Below, one piece after another: positions 13,637 to 21,410 of a stretch of DNA of 35,089 bases. The stretch is from contig NZ_ACEP01000119.1 of NCBI RefSeq assembly GCF_000173975.1, positions 1 through 35,089 of the forward strand. The letters run 5' to 3'. Numbering within the stretch: the first letter of the stretch is position 1; every line of letters starts with the position of its first letter. The notes below the pieces were generated by a model. The model was not told where the DNA came from, ran no database searches, and worked only from the letters and a program-made list of their open reading frames with translations. The position numbers and the translations under genes were made by a program. The stretch is from Anaerobutyricum hallii DSM 3353 (GTDB lineage Bacteria > Bacillota > Clostridia > Lachnospirales > Lachnospiraceae).

Positions 13637-16234
13637 ATGAACATAAAAGAAGAGGGAAAGAAGATATGGCAGATAAGAAAGAAAATAAATAGAAAACATA
13701 TTATTATTCTTTCTTTTTTCATGCCATTAATCGTTATGATTGGCTGCTGTATTGCATTTGGAGTACAGCCATTTGGAGATAATTCACTTTTAATTATTGA
13801 TGGGTTGCATCAGTATATGCCATTTTATTCTATTTTATATGATAAATTAAAAAGTGGAGGAAGTCTTTTCTATAGTTTCCGTGCTGGACTTGGAATTAAT
13901 TTTTTATCATTATATGCGTACTATTTATCCAGCCCTTTGAACCTTTTAATTTTATTTTTTAAAAAGAGTCAGTTAAATATGGCAGTTAGTTTGATTATTG
14001 TGTTAAAGGTTGCAATCAGCGGACTGACAGCAGGAATTTACTTTTCGTCAAAGAGCAAGAAACCAGGGCTCCCTGTTTTAATGATTTCTATGGCATATGC
14101 TTTATCGAGTTATATGGTTGGTTACTGTTGGAATGTTATGTGGCTTGATGCGATTATGATTTTTCCGATTGTCATGATGGGATTAGAAGATCTGATAGAT
14201 AGGAAAGACGGAAGATTATACTGCTTTGCCTTATTCTACGCTTTATATTGCAATTACTATATTGCTTTTATGATTTGTATTTTTGTAGTAATCTGGTATA
14301 TTTTATACTCATTTAAAAGTGTAAAGCAGTTCTTCTTCCGGGGAATAGCATTTACATTCTATTCATTTCTGGCAGCAGGAATGGCGGCGCTTATGCTTAT
14401 TCCGGCATATCTTGGAATTAAGCAAACAGCATCCGGGGAATCCATGAGTTTGCCAGAGCATAGCTTTTTAACGAACGCAGCAGATTTACTTAATCGGCAG
14501 TTTGCAATGTGGACACCAATCACTTATGATAACTTCGATGGAAATGCGAATCTTTATATTGGTATTTTTACAGTTTTAGCAGTGGTGCTGTATCTACTAA
14601 ATAGTAAGATTAAAATTAGTGAAAAAATAAAAAAAGTATTGTTGATTGGATTTTTCTATTTAAGCTTCAGTGAGATGATTTTGAATTTTATCTGGCACGG
14701 ATTCCATGATCAGTATGGAATACCAAATCGTTTTTCATTTTTATTTGGATTTGTGCTGCTGTATATGCTTTGGGAAGTCTTTGAAAACTTAGAGGGGACA
14801 AAAGGATGGCATATAGCCTTAGCCTGTATGGCAGGAGTCGGACTTTTAGTATATGCCAGAGCGAAAGGAACGAATCCACTTGATGATGAAGTCTATGGTG
14901 TGGCAGGAATGCTTTTTATCTTATATGGAATGTTATTATTCTTGTATACATTGTCTCGTAAGAGAAAAGGCTGGTATAAAAATGTTTTTTGCATAGTAGC
15001 ACTTATTGAAATTGTAGCGACAGCATTTATGGGATTTAATGAAAATGGACAGATTGCTGTTCCGAAGTTTTTCTATGGTGTAAATGATATGGAAAAGGCG
15101 GTAGCTTCACTAGAAGATAAAACATTTTATAGAAGTGAACTTGCCAGTTCTCTGATTGTTGATGAAAATGCATTATATCCAATCAATGGTGTAGGGTTAT
15201 TTGGTTCTACCGCTTCAGATAGTATGGTTAATCTGATGGACAATCTGGGATTTTATACAGGTTGTAATGAATATCTCTATAAAGGCGCGACTCCGGTAAC
15301 GAATCTTCTTTTAAATGTAAAATATCTTTATTACCATCAGGAAGATACTCTGAATACGGACTTTGAATATGTAAAGAGGGAAGGCGCGTTTAATATTTAT
15401 AAGAACCCAGCAAGAGAAATGTCAATGGGATATCTTATGAATCTTTCTGTAGAAGACTGGGATTCTGAAAGTGCTTATCCATTCCGTGTACAGAACAGTC
15501 TTGGAAAGCAGGCATTTGGTGTTTCGGAGCTATTTCATAATGTTGAGATTGCTGATCCGGCAACGAATGGCTGTACGGCATCGAAAACGAATGATGGAGA
15601 ATATTATTTTGAATACAAAAGCACACAGGCAGATAATATGGTCTTTACGATTCCTGTCACAAAAACAATAGATGATTTGTATCTTTTTTATGATGGAACA
15701 CAGGTAGAAAATGCACAGATTACAATAGATGGAACAAACGTAAAGTCTGGAGACTTAGATGGATATATGCTACCAATAGGAAAAGTATCTGCTGGATCTG
15801 AAGTAAAAGTAACTTTCCAGCTAAAGGGAGAGACAGAGACAGGATATGTGCGTCTTTCAGCAGCAGATTTTGACCAGAAGGAATACAATAACCTTAAAGA
15901 AGAAACAGCAGACAGAGCATTTATAGTCAGAGATTATTCAAGCAATTATATAGAAGGTAATGTAAATGCTAAAACAGACCAAACTTTATTTTTCTCAATC
16001 CCATATGATGAGGGATGGTACGTAGAGGTAGATGGAAAACCAGCAGATATGTGGGCGGTAGGAAATGCTTTTCTTGGAATAGATGTTTCTGCCGGCGAAC
16101 ATACCGTTTCGTTAAGTTATACGTCACTAGGAGCCTCTGCAGGATGGAAAATCAGTTCTTTAGCAATAGTAATCTTTTTGGGTAGCTGTTTTGTAAAATC
16201 TCGATATAAATCTGATATAAAAAAGAAAGAATAA
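13637..16234 (+). CDS. YfhO-family polytopic membrane protein
   Basis: At 865 residues, this protein has a long N-terminal membrane portion and a C-terminal extracellular portion. It begins with a hydrophobic helix (IIILSFFMPLIVMIGCCIA) and an ..FGDNSLLIIDGLHQYMPF.. loop typical of YfhO proteins. About a dozen membrane segments follow up to roughly residue 460. After that come a soluble region with beta-rich folds (TFQLKGETETGYVRLS, SIPYDEGWYVEVDGKPAD) and a final membrane helix (ISSLAIVIFLGSCFV). YfhO proteins belong to the GT-C-like group and act with GT2 enzymes in decorating envelope polymers; in Bacillus this is lipoteichoic acid. ATG 13637 is distant from the nearest GGAG-type site, so the start is uncertain by a few codons. 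Confidence 0.88.
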   Translation: MNIKEEGKKIWQIRKKINRKHIIILSFFMPLIVMIGCCIAFGVQPFGDNSLLIIDGLHQYMPFYSILYDKLKSGGSLFYSFRAGLGINFLSLYAYYLSSPLNLLILFFKKSQLNMAVSLIIVLKVAISGLTAGIYFSSKSKKPGLPVLMISMAYALSSYMVGYCWNVMWLDAIMIFPIVMMGLEDLIDRKDGRLYCFALFYALYCNYYIAFMICIFVVIWYILYSFKSVKQFFFRGIAFTFYSFLAAGMAALMLIPAYLGIKQTASGESMSLPEHSFLTNAADLLNRQFAMWTPITYDNFDGNANLYIGIFTVLAVVLYLLNSKIKISEKIKKVLLIGFFYLSFSEMILNFIWHGFHDQYGIPNRFSFLFGFVLLYMLWEVFENLEGTKGWHIALACMAGVGLLVYARAKGTNPLDDEVYGVAGMLFILYGMLLFLYTLSRKRKGWYKNVFCIVALIEIVATAFMGFNENGQIAVPKFFYGVNDMEKAVASLEDKTFYRSELASSLIVDENALYPINGVGLFGSTASDSMVNLMDNLGFYTGCNEYLYKGATPVTNLLLNVKYLYYHQEDTLNTDFEYVKREGAFNIYKNPAREMSMGYLMNLSVEDWDSESAYPFRVQNSLGKQAFGVSELFHNVEIADPATNGCTASKTNDGEYYFEYKSTQADNMVFTIPVTKTIDDLYLFYDGTQVENAQITIDGTNVKSGDLDGYMLPIGKVSAGSEVKVTFQLKGETETGYVRLSAADFDQKEYNNLKEETADRAFIVRDYSSNYIEGNVNAKTDQTLFFSIPYDEGWYVEVDGKPADMWAVGNAFLGIDVSAGEHTVSLSYTSLGASAGWKISSLAIVIFLGSCFVKSRYKSDIKKKE

Positions 16235-16284
16235 AGATAGATTTTGGAAATATTTTTCACCTAAAGATATGGTAAACTAGAACA

Positions 16285-16351
16285 TGTTTGAAAAATGCTT
16301 TCTGCAAAATTTCCCACGAGTGTGTAGATTGCAGGAATGATTTTTCAAACA
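16285..16351 (+). repeat. Long nested palindrome upstream of the truncated DUF1002 gene
   Basis: TGTTTGAAAAAT at 16285-16296 is exactly complementary to ATTTTTCAAACA at 16340-16351. Inside it CTGCA at 16302-16306 pairs with TGCAG at 16330-16334. The RNA would fold into a long two-step hairpin ending 25 bases before the start codon. It may be a structured leader or an interspersed palindromic repeat. Confidence 0.7.
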
Positions 16352-16376
16352 CACTCTGGAAAAAGAAAAGGAGGAA

Positions 16377-16605
16377 ATGATGATGTTTAGAAAGAAATTG
16401 ATTGCTTTATCCGCTATGCTGATAGCGGGTTTACTGGTATTTCAGGCCAATGTATCAGCAGATGCTATAGAGGAGAAGCCATATCTGTCACTTGGAGCAG
16501 ATTTAACGGCTACTCAAAAGAGAAAAGTGTTGGAACTTCTGGATGTTAAGGAAGACGAATTTGATCAGTATAAAGTTGTAAAAGTAACAAATAAAGATGA
16601 GCATG
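16377..16605 (+). pseudogene. 5' fragment of a DUF1002 (YpuA-like) secreted protein gene
   Basis: The reading frame runs to 16634, but only about the first 76 codons are original. It starts with a signal peptide (FRKKLIALSAMLIAGLLVF, cleavage probably after VSADA). It continues with PYLSLGADLTATQKRKVLELL and a KVTNKDEHA segment, the opening I recognise for DUF1002/YpuA proteins. After DEHA the sequence becomes the reverse complement of a helicase gene, giving a false tail IIKNWYPL. Several ATG codons (16377, 16380, 16383) compete; AGGAGG at 16369-16374 favours the later ones. The remainder of the gene is missing from the window. Confidence 0.8.
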
Positions 16606-17330
16606 CCATCATTAAAAATTGGTATCCTTTATAACTAACTTTTCGATTTTTTAGGGAACCGTGTTCTGATATACCGATAGAAAAGGCAATCAACTGATAT
16701 AGATAGGAAGGAAAATGTGGAGTTCCAATAATTACTCCATTTTTTCCAGAATAATAATCTGTACCAGTAAGGTTTCCAAAATGTAAGGTGTGTTCCAGAG
16801 GAATATCATTTTCATATTTCTTGAAAGTGATACCATAATATACATTGTCTGTGTTGGTTATTATTTTTTTGAATAACGCAGAAACAGTAGGACAATGTAG
16901 CGTGTTTTTTTCTATAAAGTCGTTTATCGTTTTTCTGCTCATAGAATAACAAGGATATTGAATTAAGTTTCCTTTATAGGCAGCTTGTTCAATTTCATGA
17001 TAAACTATTTTTCTTTCAGGAAAAAACAAGTTATAGATTGTTTCATCTAATGTTGCGGATAGAATAATCATCTTACATTTAGGAAGTTGAACCGGAGCAA
17101 GATATTTAATACAATCTTTCTGTTTTATATAGCAGTCAGCTTTTGCAAAATCAATGAGGTTATCTGTGGTTTTACAATTCTTGAGTGTTCCCATATCAAG
17201 TTTTAGTGAATAGAGATTTCTGTTACGGCAGCATTTATTATCTTTTAATTTTAATAGTTCTTCAATCTCTATTTGTTTTTCTGGAGAAAATACGTTTGCT
17301 TTTAAAGCTTTTTTGAGAGAAGAAATTTGA
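16603..17330 (-). pseudogene. Primase-helicase copy 2, helicase part, truncated at its 3' end
   Basis: This is the continuation of 17302-19044 in another frame. It includes CCRNRNLYSL, KCKMIILSATLDETIYNLFF (motif III), LHFGNLTGTDYYSGKNGVI and a terminal KVSYKGYQFLMMA. At MMA (about 16605) homology to copy 1 ends abruptly. The last ~80 residues, which in copy 1 hold motif VI (GRSRLLR), are gone and replaced by the DUF1002 gene fragment. A one-base deletion near 17330 also puts this part out of frame with the primase part. The gene cannot make a working helicase. Confidence 0.85.
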
Positions 17331-19044
17331 ACAGAGCAGTACGAGTAAGCATAGTATATAAAATATCTTCATCTATTAATACTTCAAAATTTTTTAATAC
17401 TCGATTAGGGAGTGTTAAAAAACGGGCATGGGTCATAATAACGCATTTTGAAGAATGAGCTAATGCTGTCTCTGGATGGAGATAATTCATAAATATGGAA
17501 TTATCTTTTGAATTATGAGAATATGTTTTTATGCTTTCTAAGGCATCATTAATGAATCCCATACTATAGTTCTTTTCAATAGTTTGACGAAGTTCTGGTG
17601 GTAAAGGTAAATCCTCAAAAGAGGGAATTTCAAGTACTTTATCTCGACCAATTTTTTGTACGAGTTCGCTCTTTAGATTGTTTGTAGGTACTGCAATCAA
17701 AAATGGCTTTTTGCGGGGTCTTGATTTTATTAACTTAACATAGATTGTCGTTTTGCCTATTCCGGTTTGCCCCGGAATTAAATGTATATTTGTGGTATTT
17801 TTTTTGAGTGCAGCATTTAGTTCAGAAGATACCTGTGCTACGCTTTCATCTACAGAAATAAAGCTTTGTTTATTGAAATATGTAATTTGTTTTCTTCCAC
17901 ACAATGTTTCTAATAAATTTGTTTTATGATTACAGGTATCCTTATATTTACAATCGTTACATCCAGTGGGATTATAATTTTGTCTTTTCATATAATTAAA
18001 ATAGCCTTTCCATTTGGATATATCGGTATCAGGATAATACTTGTTCAACGTATCAAAGAATTTCTTTTGGTATCCAGTTAAAAAGCGAATATTTGTAGCT
18101 AATGAAAATCGTGTATTGTGGTCCAGTGGTTCCCCATTAATAAAATCTCTCCATAGTCTACAGCAATTACAAATTTTATCATTGGATACTTTTTTCATTA
18201 TAGTAATGGCTGATTTTTTGCGTATACGCTGTGAAGAAGACTCTTTTTTTACTGCTTCTTCTTGTAATTCATAAAATATGATTTTTGAAGAAGTATTTGG
18301 AATGTATAATTCATATTTAATATTGCTTCCTATTTTTTCTTCATTTGTATTAGGGTCTGTTGAAATACACCCTCTTTGAGTATTGTATTCGTAAATATCA
18401 AAATGATTGTTATGTATATTAAGTTTATAATTACGAGCAAATAATTTTAAGTTTCTGGAAAAATTCCTTGAATCATGTATATAAAGGAACTTTTCAAATT
18501 CTTGTATTAAATTATACACATTGAATGTATTTTCTCCAGTTTCTTCTATGACTTCGTGAAATTCTATTAATCCTTTTCCACCGTAAAATAATCTAGCAGT
18601 TTCAAAACAGTGTTTATCTGCTTCCGGAAACATCTTTTTCAACATTTTTAAAATCATATCGGCTAACCATTTTTCTGTAATTGGAACGATATGACATAAG
18701 ATAATCCTATACTTTGGATGTTCTGGAGTAGAACTGAATGTATGATAAGAGAAAACGATAGGAAGATGATATTCCATTAATTTCTTTTTAATTTTTTCAT
18801 AATCTGGTTCGTCGTCAAAATCTATTCCGAATAATTGACATTGTTCAAAATTTTCTTGTTTACTTGCTAGTCCTTCAAATGTTGCAGGGAGAAATGAGTG
18901 TCCATGATTCCCTATGCGTTCAGCAATGGTTTTAATATCGTAATAATCTTCTTCTTTGGGCAACCTTTTTTTCATAAAAGCGGTTTGCCTATTGGTTGGT
19001 TTACATTGAAATGCTGTTTTATCGAAAGATATTTTAATATCCAT
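17302..19044 (-). CDS. Primase-helicase copy 2, primase and N-terminal helicase part
   Basis: The 580-residue frame shows the undisturbed front of this family. A primase-like domain occupies roughly residues 1-200 (Asp75-x-Asp77 in FGIDFDDEPDYEKI, TFSSTPEHPKYRIILCH around 102-118, ETARLFYGGKG). A linker of about 80 residues follows, then cysteine/histidine clusters (CNCCRLW, CNDCKYKDTCNH), a Walker A motif PGQTGIGKTT near residue 425, and VLIDEDILY near 560. The frame then shifts, ending in unrelated TALFKFLLSKKL. ATG 19044 follows GGAAGGAG. Combination of a primase domain with an SF2-type helicase is a known design for plasmid and phage replication initiation; here it is probably a dead gene unless the N-terminal part works alone. 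Confidence 0.8.
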   Translation of the reverse strand: MDIKISFDKTAFQCKPTNRQTAFMKKRLPKEEDYYDIKTIAERIGNHGHSFLPATFEGLASKQENFEQCQLFGIDFDDEPDYEKIKKKLMEYHLPIVFSYHTFSSTPEHPKYRIILCHIVPITEKWLADMILKMLKKMFPEADKHCFETARLFYGGKGLIEFHEVIEETGENTFNVYNLIQEFEKFLYIHDSRNFSRNLKLFARNYKLNIHNNHFDIYEYNTQRGCISTDPNTNEEKIGSNIKYELYIPNTSSKIIFYELQEEAVKKESSSQRIRKKSAITIMKKVSNDKICNCCRLWRDFINGEPLDHNTRFSLATNIRFLTGYQKKFFDTLNKYYPDTDISKWKGYFNYMKRQNYNPTGCNDCKYKDTCNHKTNLLETLCGRKQITYFNKQSFISVDESVAQVSSELNAALKKNTTNIHLIPGQTGIGKTTIYVKLIKSRPRKKPFLIAVPTNNLKSELVQKIGRDKVLEIPSFEDLPLPPELRQTIEKNYSMGFINDALESIKTYSHNSKDNSIFMNYLHPETALAHSSKCVIMTHARFLTLPNRVLKNFEVLIDEDILYTMLTRTALFKFLLSKKL

Positions 19045-19055
19045 AAATAAAAACT

Positions 19056-19080
19056 CCTTCCTTTAAATTAATTAGGAAGG
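19056..19080. repeat. 7-bp inverted repeat overlapping the helicase copy 2 ribosome site
   Basis: CCTTCCT at 19056-19062 pairs with AGGAAGG at 19074-19080 around an AT-rich 11-base loop. On the minus strand the second arm contains the ribosome binding site of the primase-helicase, so folding of the mRNA would mask initiation. Confidence 0.45.
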
Positions 19081-19119
19081 TGTTTGGAGAATAATTTGTT
19101 TTTATTAAAATGCAAAAAG

Positions 19120-19206
19120 AATTTTTTTATTTTGTTCGGAATATGGGCGATTCTCCCATGTTGCAAAAAAAAATTAGACATGATTAGGATTATGTGATTT
19201 AATAAA
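19120..19206 (+). promoter_or_regulatory. Conserved upstream block, copy 2
   Basis: This is the counterpart of 12181-12265, with the dyad ATGGG-CGATTCT-CCCAT at 19143-19159, an A-run, TTAGACAT and TATGTGATTTAATAAA. It ends 18 bases before the divergent gene at 19225. The position relative to both flanking genes is the same as in element 1. Confidence 0.65.
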
Positions 19207-19224
19207 GAAAAGTAATGGGGGTAC

Positions 19225-20130
19225 ATGAGAATGACATTTAATATGTGGATAAAAAAACAAAAGGATATATACGGAGAGTTACAAAATCAACAATATGATT
19301 CACCCAAAAAGCAATGGGAGTTTTTTGATAATAGAATAAATTGTGTACTTGGAACAGCTAGGCACTCTGAACAATCGTATGAAGGTATGTTTCAAGAAAA
19401 TAAGGATAGCAGGAATAATAGCAAGAAGGAAGAAGAGGCAAAAAGGGGACGCAAACATTTAGATGAAGATATAGAATTTGGAGAGGAAGAACAGAAATTT
19501 TTTAGAAAGATATTTGAAATGTTTCCTACCAGTGAAAAATTGACGTTAATAGAAGAGGATAAATGGGAGGAATTTGACATAGAGGATAGATTAGAATTAT
19601 TTAATATTACAGTAGATATGCTGGAAAATAATGGATATTGGTTTCCGCTTAGTTTTGGTAACTGGGATTTATGTAATCAATGGGCTGGTGGTAAATATCA
19701 ATGCAAAGAAGATGAGTTAGAAGCAAAGTTATTTTTTCCACATATGTATAGAATTAAAAGTAAATTAATAGAATTAAAAGGAGAAATGCTTCAATATTCA
19801 GAATTAAATAAAGATAAATTGATAGATGAAGAAAAAGAATTTGAACAAGATTTAGATAGGTATTTATCTATATTAGATAGCAGAGCAACAGAGATGAGCT
19901 TTATTCAGAGAGTAAATAAAAAAATAGCGAAAATACAACAGTTACGGTGTGGTTTATTTAGAGAAGAAAGACTTAGAGAAGAAACAGATGAGAGAGAAAT
20001 AATTACAGAGGAAGATAGATACTTCGAAGCTGGCTTGGATAGATATTTAAATTGGCTAGATGAAGATAAAAATGGGATTGATTATGCTCGAAGAATTATA
20101 AATAAAATAGAATATATTGAAAAAATGTAG
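19225..20130 (+). CDS. Acidic helical protein of element 2, divergent to primase-helicase
   Basis: This 301-residue protein is unrecognised outside the window but is the longer relative of 12282-12563. The N-terminal ~60 residues are shared; after that come a charged linker (KKEEEAKRGRKHLDED) and a middle with aromatic residues (NNGYWFPLSFGNWDLCNQW). Two similar helical segments follow: FEQDLDRYLSILDSRATE, and FEAGLDRYLNWLDEDKNG with ..RRIINKIEYIEKM. They look like an internal duplication of about 75-100 residues. There is no membrane segment. The start may be ATG 19231, which aligns with the shorter relative. A regulatory or replication-accessory role is only a guess from its position. Confidence 0.7.
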   Translation: MRMTFNMWIKKQKDIYGELQNQQYDSPKKQWEFFDNRINCVLGTARHSEQSYEGMFQENKDSRNNSKKEEEAKRGRKHLDEDIEFGEEEQKFFRKIFEMFPTSEKLTLIEEDKWEEFDIEDRLELFNITVDMLENNGYWFPLSFGNWDLCNQWAGGKYQCKEDELEAKLFFPHMYRIKSKLIELKGEMLQYSELNKDKLIDEEKEFEQDLDRYLSILDSRATEMSFIQRVNKKIAKIQQLRCGLFREERLREETDEREIITEEDRYFEAGLDRYLNWLDEDKNGIDYARRIINKIEYIEKM

Positions 20131-20142
20131 AGTATATATGAT

Positions 20143-20436
20143 GTGAGGTATAGCAGTGCGCAAATAAATAAAAATTTAGATATTTCAGAACTAAAAATAA
20201 CAATACCAGAGGTTATACTCGAAGCAAATGAAGATATATATAATAGATACTGTAAACTGGGTGAAAAGATGGAGCAAGATAGCAAGGAAGATGATGTTTT
20301 TGAAGAAAAATTAAAAGAGTATATAGAACTTCTTCGTAAAGCAGGTGAAAGGCAGAGGGTTGGAAAAGAGTATATAGAAGAGACGGCAAAAAAATATGCA
20401 AAGAAATTTAATAAAAATGTTAATATAAAAAATTAG
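20143..20436 (+). CDS. Hypothetical 97-residue protein, GTG start
   Basis: The frame begins at GTG 20143, 12 bases after the previous stop, with only a weak ribosome site, so expression may depend on coupling. The product is helical and strongly charged (EANEDIYNRYCKLGEKMEQD, FEEKLKEYIELLRKAGERQ) and ends in a basic tail (KKYAKKFNKNVNIKN). It resembles the helical units of the preceding protein in composition. No known family is recognised. A strong terminator follows 20 bases later. Confidence 0.55.
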   Translation: MRYSSAQINKNLDISELKITIPEVILEANEDIYNRYCKLGEKMEQDSKEDDVFEEKLKEYIELLRKAGERQRVGKEYIEETAKKYAKKFNKNVNIKN

Positions 20437-20456
20437 TTAGTAAAAAACAGTACATG

Positions 20457-20500
20457 GAAATCATATCTTAGAGTTGAAACTGAGATATGATTTCTTTTTT
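20457..20500 (+). terminator. Intrinsic terminator
   Basis: GAAATCATATCT and AGATATGATTTC form a perfect 12-bp stem around a 14-base loop, followed by TTTTTT. It ends the two-gene unit starting at 19225. Confidence 0.9.
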
Positions 20501-20638
20501 GTGTAAAATTGTTTATTATATCATAAAAATAAAAAAATAAAAATAGGTAAATTCGATAATGCAGAAATTAACTTTTTAAGAATTTTTTTGTGATTAAAGA
20601 ACCGATAATATAGAGACAGCTTCAAAATACAGAGGAGC

Positions 20639-20651
20639 GGTATCAGATACC
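20639..20651. promoter_or_regulatory. Perfect palindrome in the leader of 20698-21321
   Basis: GGTATC-A-GATACC is a perfect 6-bp dyad with a one-base centre, 47 bases upstream of the ATG and downstream of an AT-rich promoter-like stretch (TAATAT near 20597). The size and position fit an operator for a small dimeric repressor. Confidence 0.45.
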
Positions 20652-20697
20652 TTGGACTGACGAGTTCAAAAGAGTTTAGTTTTAGGAGGATTTTAAA

Positions 20698-21321
20698 ATG
20701 TTAAAGAGAGTATTAAATACAGAGCTGGAGAAAAAAGTATTCGAAGATGAAATGATGGAGAAACTTAGTGTTGTTCCAGCGGAGTATGAGGTTTACGAAG
20801 AATATGCTTCACGGCAAGAGAACTTCGATAAAGATTTCTTCACTTATTGCAACAAAACTCCGTTGCTAGTAGATGCAGATGAAGCATCGTATGACGAGTC
20901 AGAGGAAAATGTGGGCGTGCCAAATTGTAAGGAAAAGAGTTTAGAAACATTTATGGCAGAAAGTCAGGAGGAGATTAATAAGAAAAAGCTGGAAGAGGCA
21001 AGAATTAAATACCATTATAAATGGAGTACACAGTATATCAGAAAGCTAGAGGAGGAGAATCACAGAATAAGACAAAATAATTGCCGCTTGGCTCGAAGAA
21101 ACGAACGGTTGGAAGAGAAAAACCAAAATTTGTTAAGCGAGTGCAAAGATTTAAGGAAAGAGAATAAGTCTAAAAAAGAAAAATTGAAAAGACAAAAGCA
21201 GGTCTTAAAAAAATACAGGAAGACAGTCTTCAAGAATATTAAGAACGGCAAGTGGGATAACAAAAGAAGCCGTAGACTGATAAGTAAGCAGGATGTGGAT
21301 GATTTGTTACTGTTATTGTGA
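20698..21321 (+). CDS. Coiled-coil protein of element 2
   Basis: The 207-residue product has an acidic N-terminal half (VPAEYEVYEEYASRQENFD) and a long coiled coil from about residue 90 to 175 (IRKLEEENHRIRQNNCRLAR, RNERLEEKNQNLLSECKDLR). A lysine/arginine-rich region follows (KEKLKRQKQVLKKYRK), and the end is DVDDLLLLL. This could be a DNA-associated scaffold or a partner of the ATPase that follows; no family is recognised. ATG 20698 sits behind AGGAGG at good spacing, and a 160-base leader with a palindrome precedes it. Confidence 0.7.
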   Translation: MLKRVLNTELEKKVFEDEMMEKLSVVPAEYEVYEEYASRQENFDKDFFTYCNKTPLLVDADEASYDESEENVGVPNCKEKSLETFMAESQEEINKKKLEEARIKYHYKWSTQYIRKLEEENHRIRQNNCRLARRNERLEEKNQNLLSECKDLRKENKSKKEKLKRQKQVLKKYRKTVFKNIKNGKWDNKRSRRLISKQDVDDLLLLL

Positions 21322-21342
21322 TTTTTATTGTTACATAAAAGA

Positions 21343-21367
21343 GGCTGCGGGCTATTAGTCCGCAGCA
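21343..21367 (+). repeat. GC-rich hairpin between coiled-coil and ATPase genes
   Basis: GCTGCGG at 21344-21350 pairs with CCGCAGC at 21360-21366 around a 9-base loop, with no T-run after it. In this AT-rich DNA it stands out as a possible mRNA processing or stabilising hairpin rather than a terminator. Confidence 0.5.
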
Positions 21368-21410
21368 TTGAGAGTCGCGTGAAAGAAAAAATAAAAGGAG
21401 AATAATCATA

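Noticed and set aside
13387-13722. Minus-strand 111-codon hydrophobic frame opposite the glycosyltransferase/YfhO boundary
   Set aside because: Shadow of real plus-strand genes; no independent start signals.
12857-16234. Glycosyltransferase and YfhO genes as cargo of an element
   Set aside because: Their better-defined ribosome sites, gene families and link to a DUF1002 gene look chromosomal. No element gene lies among them, so I treat them as host DNA between two elements.
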